NCBI GenBank assembly: GCA_964559135.1
Contig: CAZLGG010000010.1
Location: forward strand, 1 to 61,067
DNA length: 61,067 nucleotides
Direction of reading: 5' to 3'
Source: DRQF01 sp964559135
GTDB taxonomy: Bacteria; Planctomycetota; GCA-002687715; DRQF01
Below, piece after piece: positions 50,358-58,472 of the stretch (position 1 is its first letter; each line of letters starts with the position of its first letter). The notes under the pieces are model-generated. The model worked only from the letters and a program-made list of their open reading frames with translations. It was not told the DNA's origin and did not search any database. Position numbers and translations under genes: made by a program.

Positions 50358-53300
50358 TCAGGTGACCACGAGGCGAGTCTGAAGAGCTTCGACCGCTGCC
50401 AGGGCGGCCGCGCGAAACGCTTCATAGGTCTCGGGCGGATGAAGTCCGGGGTGCGTCTGGGCCTGGAAGCGGAGACGGAGGCCGGAGGCGTCCGTGGAAA
50501 TCTGGCGGCTCCACTGAAGGAAGGGTCCCCCACGGGAGTCCTTGGCAGGTCCCTTGACGGTGACTCGCTTCTCGCCCTCGCGGGTTTGGACGTGCACCTG
50601 GGTCTCGAAAACATAGGGCATCTCGATCTCGACGGGCGCCCGCCGATCAGACGAGATGGGAGGAACCAGATACTCCTGTTCCCACAGAGCGGGCAGAGTG
50701 CCCACGAGTTTCCCGTCCACCTCTTCGAGGGCTCGGGGAATCCTGTAGACCATACGCAGCGTCACGGGCCCCCCCGCGTCATCGACGTGTTCGGTGGTCA
50801 AATCGCCCAGTTCGAGTCGCTGGTCCCAACGATGCAAGGCGGCGTTGACTTTTTCTTTGCGCTCCGCTGGAGTCGCCGCCGCAAGCCATCGCCGAAGGTA
50901 CCCGCCAAGATGAGCCCTCACCCGTAAGACCTCCGTCACGTGGACTGTTCCGTCCCCCTCGCAGACGCACTCGCGGTCGCACTCGATCCGGTTGGCGTCC
51001 GGAGGATAGGTGGGAAGTGGAAGGAGACGGGGTGCATCGGGGTCGAGCACCAACGCGGTTTGGCCTGCGAGCCCGGTGGGAGTGACGAGATCGAGGCCGG
51101 CCCCCTTGTCCACGGCATCGATGAATCGACCGCCTTCGAAGTCCGGGAAATAGTTGATCATGTGATCGAACTGCCAGCTCGAGGGTTGTTCGGGCCAAAT
51201 GTCGTCCGAAGTACTCACGAGCGCCAGGTGACAGCGGTCGCCCACCGCGCGCATGAGATGATAGACGAGGATGGAATGTCCCTTGCAATCCCCCCAGCGG
51301 GCCTCCGCAACTTTGTCGGCGCGCTCGGGCATCCACGCGCGTGGGCCGAATGCGAGCAACTTGTAAGAGAGGTTGTCGCGCACCCAGGTGACGATGGCCT
51401 GGGTCCGTTCCTCCGCCGAGTTCGCATGCGCCGTGATCTCTGCCGCCAGCGCGTCGACCGCAGGGGGCGTTTCCAGGCGGTCCTCGATGCGGTCGAGGTA
51501 CTCCTGCGCCACTTTTTCCCAAGAGTCTTCAGATTCCGTGATCCAAACCGTGGGCTGCCACCGGAAGAATCGGGGGGCGTGGGGCTCGCTGGGGTAGCCA
51601 GGGAGGTGCCGGGCCGAGAATCGAATTCGCCCCTCCCGGCGGCTCTCCTCGATGTCGCCGGTCGCCCTCGAGGCCAGACGTTCCACATCACCTCGAACCT
51701 CCACCAACGATCGAAGCACGGGGTAACGCCGACCCAAACCCACGCGTCGATCGTAGAAACGTTTCGGGGAACCGTGCATTCGGAAGGAACGCACCAGTTC
51801 CAACGTGCATCCCGGCGCCAAACCCACCACGGGCACGTGAACGACCTTCCGGTTGCTGCCCTCGTTCGAAGCGTCGTCTCGGACGAAGTAGTCGTCTGAG
51901 TGACCGGTCCAGATGACTTCCCCTTGGGGATTTCGGACTCGAGCTTCGTTGATGAAAACCTCCATGGATTCGGGATCGAACGGGACGTAACAGGTGCTCA
52001 GCTCCTCCGCTCCCCGTCTCGTTCGAATGAGCGTCACGTCTCGTTCAGTCCACTTGATGCGCTCCTCTTTGCGGTACTCGTAGACGATCGTCGTGTCGAT
52101 GTTGACGAGAGGCTCGTCGGCAAAGTCTGAGATCTCCCTCTCGTCAGGCGTGTCCCATGGTGGGAGATCCACGGCGGAGATGGGACGGCGAAGGAGTTGA
52201 TGACTCCCCTGACCGAGCTCACTTTCCGCGTGGCGCAACCACTCGCTGATCGTCGAATCCTGCGGGGCGATCTTCAAAGCCGCCTCGAAGCTCCGCTTGG
52301 CGTGGGGATAGCGTCCGAGGCGACACTCGGCGACCCCGCGCTCGAAAAGGATCGTCGTATCGGAAGGCGCCTCTCCCAGATACCGGTCACAGAGGTCCAC
52401 GGCTTCGTCTGCCCTTTCGCAGGCGACGAGTTCCTGCACGAGAGCGACACGCCCATGGCGTTCATCAGGGTGCTTCTCGACGTATTCGCGGACGTGGCGA
52501 ACGGCTTCGTCGATCTTGTTCTCTGCGCGGAGGACTCGCGAAGCGAGTTTCCGCACCCACACCTCGTCGCCCGCCTCGCGAAAGGATTCGATCCGCCGCA
52601 TGGCATCGTCGAATCGACCCATCTCCACCAGGATCTCGACGTAATCACGGGCGTCCGCCTCATCCCGCCAACCACGGTCGAAGACCTCGTCGTAGGCCGC
52701 GATGGCTTCATCCTTCCGACCGAGCCTCGCGAGGAGATAAGGGCCGAACGAAACGACGGCCAGATGGTCTGGAAAGCGCTCTCGCCCTGCAGAGAAGACT
52801 TTGAGACCCTCCTCGTATTGTTCCGTGGCGACATGGGAGCGAAGTAGAAAGATGAAAACATCGGCGTCTCGAGGCGTGCGCTCGCAACACGCAGCGAAGT
52901 AGATTCTCGCTTCCTCGTAACGGTTGCGATGGAAAAACCACAGGGCAATCCTGGACAGGACGGCCGATTCCCGAACTTTCACGTCCGTGCTCGCACCGAC
53001 GTCATCGAAACCCAATGGGGACTCCTCCGGCGGTTCGAAGCCGTCGATCACCTCATCGATAACCTCGTCGAGCGCCGGGTTTCCCGGCTCGCCGGTGAGC
53101 ATCAGCAGGGCGGCACCGCCTGGCCATGTACGCACATGAAAGCGATATCCGTAACTCACTTCCGTCAGGTCGCGGACGAAGGAGAAGACCACGTGGTCGT
53201 CCGATCTCTCCATGCGTGCCAGTGCAGCGTCGCCCAAGTCTACGCCAAAGATCTGCAGGAACCCTTCGTGGAGGGCCTCGGCGGGAGGCCCTCCCTCCGG

Positions 53301-54413
53301 AAGGCGGATGGGGATGCAGGAAAGGCACAAAGCGCCGTCATGAAGAACCCCGAACTCGGCCTGGACGATGTCCTCTTTGACGGTTCTCCACTCGCGCCAC
53401 TGGGAGGTTCGGGGGGCGAAAGTATATCCGTGAGGGTCGGACGACCAAGGGAGACGAGCAGGAGGCTGACTCGCGTAGGACGAACGGTCAGGTTCGATGA
53501 CTTGCAAGGGGTCGAGGAATCGATCCAGAATTTCGACGGAGCGCTCGGAGGTGAGTGTCTTGGCTGGCCCATAGACGAGCAATTCCCGCTCGAAACCTCG
53601 TCGCGCGGTACAAAAGGCCGTGTACCGGAAGCGATTCCGCTTCCTCGTGGTGACGATCTCCATGAGCAAGCCGTCGTGGCCGTGGGCGGAGAAAGGCTCG
53701 CGGCGAACCAGTTCGTGGTCGTCCGAGTGATCCGTGATCAGGCGCTCTCGGGTGGTTGCAACGCTCGCCGGCGTCGGCAACACATCGCGGGTGGATGCAC
53801 GTGCATTCAAAGCGCAGGTGACGCGCCCCTTTCGCCACGCGGCGAGCGGCCCCTCCGACCCGGAGGCTGGACACCGAATCCATCCCCACGGGGCGGTCAA
53901 GGTGACGTTGAGGTTGCGGTCCGTGAATCGCCTCTTGAGGAGTCCGAGCAAGGAGCCGCCGTAGGTGAGGCACCCGACACCGAGGATCAAGGCGCTGCCG
54001 AGCACGATCATGTTCCAAGCGTCGCCCGGATCGCCGGGAACGAGACAAGAGCGCCATGGGTCGTCGGGATCGTAGTGGACGGTGACTGGTTGCCCCGTCG
54101 CGTAGGGCGCGATCAAAGCCTCTGCCTTTTTTCGGGTGGCCGAACGCGGCGTCATGCCGGAGGAGAGGCCATGACCCATATATTGCTTCTCCCCGACCTT
54201 GTACGAATAGTTCACGAAGGCCTGGAATTCGGTCCTGTCACCCTCGTCGATTTCCAAGACACCGACCTTTTCGAGGGTTCCCTGCACCGAGGGCCACGAG
54301 GTGCTCTCTGTCGCACGAGAGAGTGCCTTGGAGCCGGCGACGATGAGCGCCAGTCCGATGATGACCCCGCCTACGAACACGATGCCCACGTAGACCCCGC
54401 CGCTCATGCGTTT
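50358..54413 (-). CDS. Large membrane-anchored protein: DUF3592 - TPR - DUF3857 - transglutaminase-like
   Basis: 1351 residues from GTG at 54413 with GGTGGAGA six bases upstream; ATG at 54407 is nearly as good. Residues 1-170 are DUF3592-like: a membrane helix, SWPSVQGTLEKVGVLE, then GQPVTVHYDPDDPWRS and a second helix. TPR-type helices fill about 545-840. DUF3857 follows (NIDTTIVYEYRKEERIKW, then RDVTLIRTRRGAEELS). The transglutaminase-like core has Cys in RWGDCKGHSILVYHLM, His in FDHMINYFPDF and Asp in RFIDAVDK, so the triad is intact. The C-terminal beta domain ends the protein. Probably a surface or periplasmic cross-linking or protease-like enzyme. Confidence 0.85.
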   Translation of the reverse strand, partial: KRMSGGVYVGIVFVGGVIIGLALIVAGSKALSRATESTSWPSVQGTLEKVGVLEIDEGDRTEFQAFVNYSYKVGEKQYMGHGLSSGMTPRSATRKKAEALIAPYATGQPVTVHYDPDDPWRSCLVPGDPGDAWNMIVLGSALILGVGCLTYGGSLLGLLKRRFTDRNLNVTLTAPWGWIRCPASGSEGPLAAWRKGRVTCALNARASTRDVLPTPASVATTRERLITDHSDDHELVRREPFSAHGHDGLLMEIVTTRKRNRFRYTAFCTARRGFERELLVYGPAKTLTSERSVEILDRFLDPLQVIEPDRSSYASQPPARLPWSSDPHGYTFAPRTSQWREWRTVKEDIVQAEFGVLHDGALCLSCIPIRLPEGGPPAEALHEGFLQIFGVDLGDAALARMERSDDHVVFSFVRDLTEVSYGYRFHVRTWPGGAALLMLTGEPGNPALDEVIDEVIDGFEPPEESPLGFDDVGASTDVKVRESAVLSRIALWFFHRNRYEEARIYFAACCERTPRDADVFIFLLRSHVATEQYEEGLKVFSAGRERFPDHLAVVSFGPYLLARLGRKDEAIAAYDEVFDRGWRDEADARDYVEILVEMGRFDDAMRRIESFREAGDEVWVRKLASRVLRAENKIDEAVRHVREYVEKHPDERHGRVALVQELVACERADEAVDLCDRYLGEAPSDTTILFERGVAECRLGRYPHAKRSFEAALKIAPQDSTISEWLRHAESELGQGSHQLLRRPISAVDLPPWDTPDEREISDFADEPLVNIDTTIVYEYRKEERIKWTERDVTLIRTRRGAEELSTCYVPFDPESMEVFINEARVRNPQGEVIWTGHSDDYFVRDDASNEGSNRKVVHVPVVGLAPGCTLELVRSFRMHGSPKRFYDRRVGLGRRYPVLRSLVEVRGDVERLASRATGDIEESRREGRIRFSARHLPGYPSEPHAPRFFRWQPTVWITESEDSWEKVAQEYLDRIEDRLETPPAVDALAAEITAHANSAEERTQAIVTWVRDNLSYKLLAFGPRAWMPERADKVAEARWGDCKGHSILVYHLMRAVGDRCHLALVSTSDDIWPEQPSSWQFDHMINYFPDFEGGRFIDAVDKGAGLDLVTPTGLAGQTALVLDPDAPRLLPLPTYPPDANRIECDRECVCEGDGTVHVTEVLRVRAHLGGYLRRWLAAATPAERKEKVNAALHRWDQRLELGDLTTEHVDDAGGPVTLRMVYRIPRALEEVDGKLVGTLPALWEQEYLVPPISSDRRAPVEIEMPYVFETQVHVQTREGEKRVTVKGPAKDSRGGPFLQWSRQISTDASGLRLRFQAQTHPGLHPPETYEAFRAAALAAVEALQTRLVVT

Positions 54414-54646
54414 CACGTGTCGTCTCCACCTCAAGAAAGAAAGCGTTCGCCCTTGCCCGAACCTCGGCGAGATTTTCTCGATTCCCGATGGCACGTCAAG
54501 TATCGGTGAGGCCCTCTGCACAGAGAAACGACCCACGTCCCGGGTGAACCCCGGGGGAGGCCGGGCCGGTGGGCGTTCCTCACGAGGGACCAGAAGAACG
54601 GGACGTGGACATCCCCACTCGATGGGATGGGCGTTAGGCTGGGGTC

Positions 54647-55642
54647 ATGGCGTACCGATGCGTTGTGAGAATCCTTCTTCTGCTCGCCCTTGCATCGGCC
54701 ATTCCGGCGCAAAGCGTCGAAGTCATCCATCCCGGGGGCATGGACGGCATCGCGCGACGCATTCGCATCCTCACCCCGAGGATGCTTGCTCGAGCCAAGC
54801 GGTATCTCGAACTGGGGTATGACCATGCGTTGACGGTGCGCATCGTCGAGGACCAGGAGGCCTTCGACGCGGCGTTGAAGGCACAGGGAAGCGCCCCCAG
54901 GCCCCCCTTCGTGGCGGCGGTGGCGTTTCCCTGGCGCGACCTCATCGTTCTCAAGGCGGAAGCCTGGCAGAAGGGGGAGCCCGGCTCCTTCGAAGCCATC
55001 TATCAACACGAACTGGTGCACTGCGTGCTGGGCGCCGCCGAGCGCAAGTTCAACGTCGCCCTACCGGTCTGGATTCACGAGGGCATCGCCGAATGGGTGG
55101 CGGAGAAACCTTTTTATAGCGACCCTGCCATTCTCGAAGACGCCGTGCGGAGTGACCGACTCATTCCCTTCTCCCGTCTCGTGAAGAGTTTTCCGCGAAG
55201 GGAGGGCGCCAGCCGCCTCGCCTACGCGGAGGCCCATTCGCTCGTGCGCACCTTGGCCGATTTCGGCGAGGGGCCCACCCTCGAGCGCCGCAACATTCCG
55301 ATTCTGCTCCGCTTGCTCCTGAGAGGCGAGCGCTTCGAGGACGCCTTGCGCCTCATGACGGGTCTGTCCCTGAACGACTTCGAGTTGATCTGGAAGGGTG
55401 AGGTGCGAAGAAGTGGGCACTCACGGCTGCGACTCTTGCCCGAGTTTCTCTTCTCCGGGTTGCTGATCGCCCTGGCGCTCCTCGCATTCGGCGTCCAGCG
55501 CTCCCGGCGCAACCGGGCGATGCGAGAGATGGAGGAGGAAGAGGCTCGAGAGGGACCGGGGCCCTACCCCTATTGGGCGCTGCCCGAAGAGGCAGACGAA
55601 CCGGACACGCCGCCTTCCTCGGGAGGTTTCTCCAGCTCGTAA
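54647..55642 (+). CDS. Membrane-anchored gluzincin-like (peptidase MA) protein
   Basis: 331 residues. A signal peptide (VVRILLLLALASAIPAQS) begins the protein. HELVH is at 121-125 and WIHEGIAEW at 142-150 supplies the third zinc ligand Glu145, the gluzincin arrangement of peptidase MA-type proteins. One helix at about 260-283 (LLPEFLFSGLLIALALLAFG) anchors it, leaving an acidic cytoplasmic or C-terminal tail. It should be an extracytoplasmic protease. Its last 73 bases overlap the end of the convergent methyltransferase gene. Confidence 0.82.
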   Translation: MAYRCVVRILLLLALASAIPAQSVEVIHPGGMDGIARRIRILTPRMLARAKRYLELGYDHALTVRIVEDQEAFDAALKAQGSAPRPPFVAAVAFPWRDLIVLKAEAWQKGEPGSFEAIYQHELVHCVLGAAERKFNVALPVWIHEGIAEWVAEKPFYSDPAILEDAVRSDRLIPFSRLVKSFPRREGASRLAYAEAHSLVRTLADFGEGPTLERRNIPILLRLLLRGERFEDALRLMTGLSLNDFELIWKGEVRRSGHSRLRLLPEFLFSGLLIALALLAFGVQRSRRNRAMREMEEEEAREGPGPYPYWALPEEADEPDTPPSSGGFSSS

Positions 55643-56502
55643 ACCACGCAGGACGTCACGAATTCCCGGATGAAGGGAATGCGAGTGAACACGCGGGTCA
55701 AGGGTGCGACCACGCCGGACGAGAACCCGTGTCGCTCGCGGCGCGGCACCCGCCAGCCCATCCCTTGAACGAGTCCCTCGAAGCGCCTCATCGACAGTTT
55801 GTTGACCCCCGGCAGCGCATCGAGCTTCCGCCACTTGTTCGGTCGCTTGTCGCCGGATGCGTCCCGGTCCCAGATGCGGGGCTGGAACTCGGGCATCTCG
55901 TAGATGCGGGCACAGGTCTCGAGCAAGGTCTTCTCGCTGAAGAGGACGTGACACCAGGGGATGGGCACGAGACTCTCGATGTGGGGCCCATAGGGATGCC
56001 ACCACGGCACCCACCAGATGAGGACCCGACCGCCCGGCCGGAGAACGCGCCACCATTCGCCGAGCGCCGCAGCCGGATCCATCACGTGCTCCAGGACGTC
56101 GAAACACAGCACCCGGTCGAAGGATGCGTCGTCGACGGGGAGCCGACGGGGATCGTCGAGAACGAGGAAGCGGGGAGGCGGGACGGACCCCATCTCTGCG
56201 GCCCGTCGTTTCGCGGCGGCGGCGCTCTCGGCATCGATCTCCACGCCGAGCACGGATCGCGCCCCATCGCGGGCCGCGAGGAAGCTCAACGCGCCCGACC
56301 CGCACCCAAAATCCAAAACGTCGAGCCCTTCCAGGGAGGCTCCCTGAAAATGCCGGACGAACTGGCGTTCCAGTTCCTGCCTACGCCAGGCCTCGTAGGC
56401 CGAGGAATCGAAGGTCGCCGCGTTCTCCCCAGCCTGCCCTTGGCGACGAGTCAGCACCTTCCGGCGTGACCAGCGAAAACAGATTTCAGCGCCCAGCCCC
56501 AT
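55570..56502 (-). CDS. SAM-dependent methyltransferase, Ubi/Methyltransf_11-type
   Basis: 310 residues, preceded by GAGGAGAGGG. Motif I is VLDFGCGSGALSFLAA (about 62-77), the acidic residue is in LGVEIDAESA, VLDDPRRLP follows, and FDRVLCFDVLEHVMDPAAAL is the post-I strand with the LEH motif. The C-terminal half is longer than usual (KRPNKWRKLDALPGVNK, WRVPRRERHGF) and may form a lid. The gene is divergent from the FG-GAP genes. It overlaps the protease gene tail by 73 bases. The substrate is unknown; the fold matches small-molecule or lipid methyltransferases. Confidence 0.83.
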   Translation of the reverse strand: MGLGAEICFRWSRRKVLTRRQGQAGENAATFDSSAYEAWRRQELERQFVRHFQGASLEGLDVLDFGCGSGALSFLAARDGARSVLGVEIDAESAAAAKRRAAEMGSVPPPRFLVLDDPRRLPVDDASFDRVLCFDVLEHVMDPAAALGEWWRVLRPGGRVLIWWVPWWHPYGPHIESLVPIPWCHVLFSEKTLLETCARIYEMPEFQPRIWDRDASGDKRPNKWRKLDALPGVNKLSMRRFEGLVQGMGWRVPRRERHGFSSGVVAPLTRVFTRIPFIREFVTSCVVYELEKPPEEGGVSGSSASSGSAQ

Positions 56503-56710
56503 TCCCTCTCCTCAATCCTTCACTCCTTTTCTCCATCGGTCGTTGGACCGGGAAAAGATCACCCCTTTTCCGTGGAGGCCGGACATTCTACTCGCCCTGG
56601 ACAAGAAGTTCCCGTGATGCCGCGACGTCTCGACCCGTCCGCCGAAATGGCGCGTCCCCAAGGACTTCCCGTGATCCCTTCCCCGGCGCCCGGAGAGATT
56701 TCCAGTCTCA

Positions 56711-56738
56711 TTGCCTCAAGACGCGAAATACGTATCAT
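56711..56738 (+). promoter_or_regulatory. Candidate sigma-70-type promoter of the FG-GAP genes
   Basis: TTGCCT at 56711-56716 and TATCAT at 56733-56738 are separated by 16 bases. The segment is AT-richer than its surroundings and lies about 107 bases before the ATG at 56845. The remainder of the 342-base intergenic region (56503-56844) shows nothing else recognisable. Confidence 0.4.
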
Positions 56739-56844
56739 TTGAGCACTGTTCTTCTTGACTCAACCCCCACGAGTCTCCAGAGCCGATGCCTACAATCAGA
56801 GTGCTCGTGGCACGCCTCTGCCCCCCTTTCATGGAGGAATCGCC

Positions 56845-58437
56845 ATGGTTCGCGCAATCCTTTCTCTCGTCGTCGTGCTCGGCCTGAGCACACAGCTGCT
56901 CGCTCAAGCGCCCAATCTGTTCGCCAACGCCACCGCACACGCCGTGGGAGCCCAACCTCGTGACGTCCTCCTCCAAGACGTGGACGGCGGCTCGGGCTTG
57001 GACATCGTCACGGCCGACGGCGGCGCCGACACACTCACGATCCTCCTCAATTCCGGATCGGGATCGTTCGGCGGCGTTCCCCAGATTTTCGCCCTTCAGG
57101 CCGGCGATCAACCCTCGGCGCTGGCGGGAGGGACCTTCGTCGGCGGAGTCGGCGGTGACGTGGCCGTGGCGTGCGCGGGTTCGAATCTCGTCCGCCTCGT
57201 CGACAACGCGAGCGGCGTGCTCGGCCTCGCCGGCTCCCTCATGCTCCCCGGCACGAACCCGACGGCCCTCGCCGCCGGCTCGCTGAACGGGGCGGGCTCC
57301 GACGATCTGGTCATCGCCCTCGGCGGCGATTTCCTCGGCAACGGCGGAGGCGTCGCTCTGTCCCTCGACGGGTCGCCTCCGATGCTCCTCCCCGCTCCCG
57401 TCGGGGGCTTCGGATCCGTGCAGGACGTGGCCCTCGGGGACCTCGACGGCGACGGTGACCTGGACATCGCCGCCACGATGGCAGGCAGCGGTTTCAATCC
57501 GCTCACCACGGACCAGGTTCTCCTCTACGAGAACACGGGCACGGCGTCGGGGGTCTTCACGATGACCGGATCACTCTCCGTCACGGGACTTCCTCGGGGC
57601 CTGTGCGTCGCCGACGTCGACGGGAACGGCTTCGCGGACCTCGCGGTCGCCGTTCAGGCTTTCCCCGGAACGGGCGCCCTCGTGGTCTTCGCGCACGACG
57701 GCGCGTCGGGAATGACGCCGGGGCAGTTCACGGCCCAATCTCACACGGGCGGCGGCGCCCAACCTTCCGCCGTGGCCTGTGGCGACATCTTCAACGTCTC
57801 TTTGCCCGCCTTCTTCGGCCGTACCGACGTGGTGACGACGAATCTGGGCACCAACGACGTCTCCGGCTACCTGGGCCACGATGGGATGACGTCTTTCCAG
57901 CGGACCGACTCCGGCTCGGCCGGCGCCAACCCGGTCGCGATCGCGTTGGGTGACCTGGACGGCGACAGCACCCTGGAGATCGTGGCGGCCAACCTGGGAG
58001 ACGACACGGTGACGGTCTTCGACCCGACGCCCCGGTCGTCCGCCCTCGTTTTCGGCGTGGGCTGCGCGGGGACAGCAGGCATTCCCCAGATCTCCGCGCC
58101 CAGTCTCGCCATTCACGGAACGCAGTCCGAGATCCGACTCACCCAGGCTCGCCCCTCGTCAGCGGTGGTCCTCGGCGTCTCCAGCGGCGTCGCGGTGCAG
58201 ACCTTGCTCCCCAGTGCTTGCATCACCTATCTGGCTTCACCCGTCTTGGCGTTCACGCTCGCCTCGAACCCGGCCGGCGCGGCCTCGCTCTTTTTCGATG
58301 TGCCCGCGTTCCCCGCATTCACGGGCACGGTGCTCTACTTCCAGTACGCCGTGTTCGACAATCTGGGCGCCTTCAACGGCATCCTCGCTTTTTCCCCCGC
58401 CCTTCGCCTGACGATCGGCACCGACCCCGTACTTTGA
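56845..58437 (+). CDS. Secreted FG-GAP/VCBS repeat protein
   Basis: 530 residues from the ATG at 56845 with GGAGG upstream. A signal peptide (VRAILSLVVVLGLSTQLLA) leads into repeats of the integrin-type FG-GAP/VCBS beta-propeller: DVDGGSGLDIVTAD, GDLDGDGDLDIAA, VDVDGNGFADLAV and GDLDGDSTLEIVAA, each with Asp-rich calcium-loop signatures. The C-terminal 120 residues (FGVGCAGTAGIPQIS to the end LRLTIG) form the recurrent C-terminal domain of planctomycete exported proteins. It is likely an extracellular adhesin or scaffold. A second related gene follows after 35 bases. Confidence 0.85.
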   Translation: MVRAILSLVVVLGLSTQLLAQAPNLFANATAHAVGAQPRDVLLQDVDGGSGLDIVTADGGADTLTILLNSGSGSFGGVPQIFALQAGDQPSALAGGTFVGGVGGDVAVACAGSNLVRLVDNASGVLGLAGSLMLPGTNPTALAAGSLNGAGSDDLVIALGGDFLGNGGGVALSLDGSPPMLLPAPVGGFGSVQDVALGDLDGDGDLDIAATMAGSGFNPLTTDQVLLYENTGTASGVFTMTGSLSVTGLPRGLCVADVDGNGFADLAVAVQAFPGTGALVVFAHDGASGMTPGQFTAQSHTGGGAQPSAVACGDIFNVSLPAFFGRTDVVTTNLGTNDVSGYLGHDGMTSFQRTDSGSAGANPVAIALGDLDGDSTLEIVAANLGDDTVTVFDPTPRSSALVFGVGCAGTAGIPQISAPSLAIHGTQSEIRLTQARPSSAVVLGVSSGVAVQTLLPSACITYLASPVLAFTLASNPAGAASLFFDVPAFPAFTGTVLYFQYAVFDNLGAFNGILAFSPALRLTIGTDPVL

Positions 58438-58472
58438 CCCGTTTTCTCCCCCACACCTTCAAGGAAGGACCC

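Noticed and set aside
56808..56826. TGGCACG...TGCC before the FG-GAP gene as a sigma-54 promoter
   Set aside because: The spacing between GG and GC is nine, not ten, which abolishes recognition.
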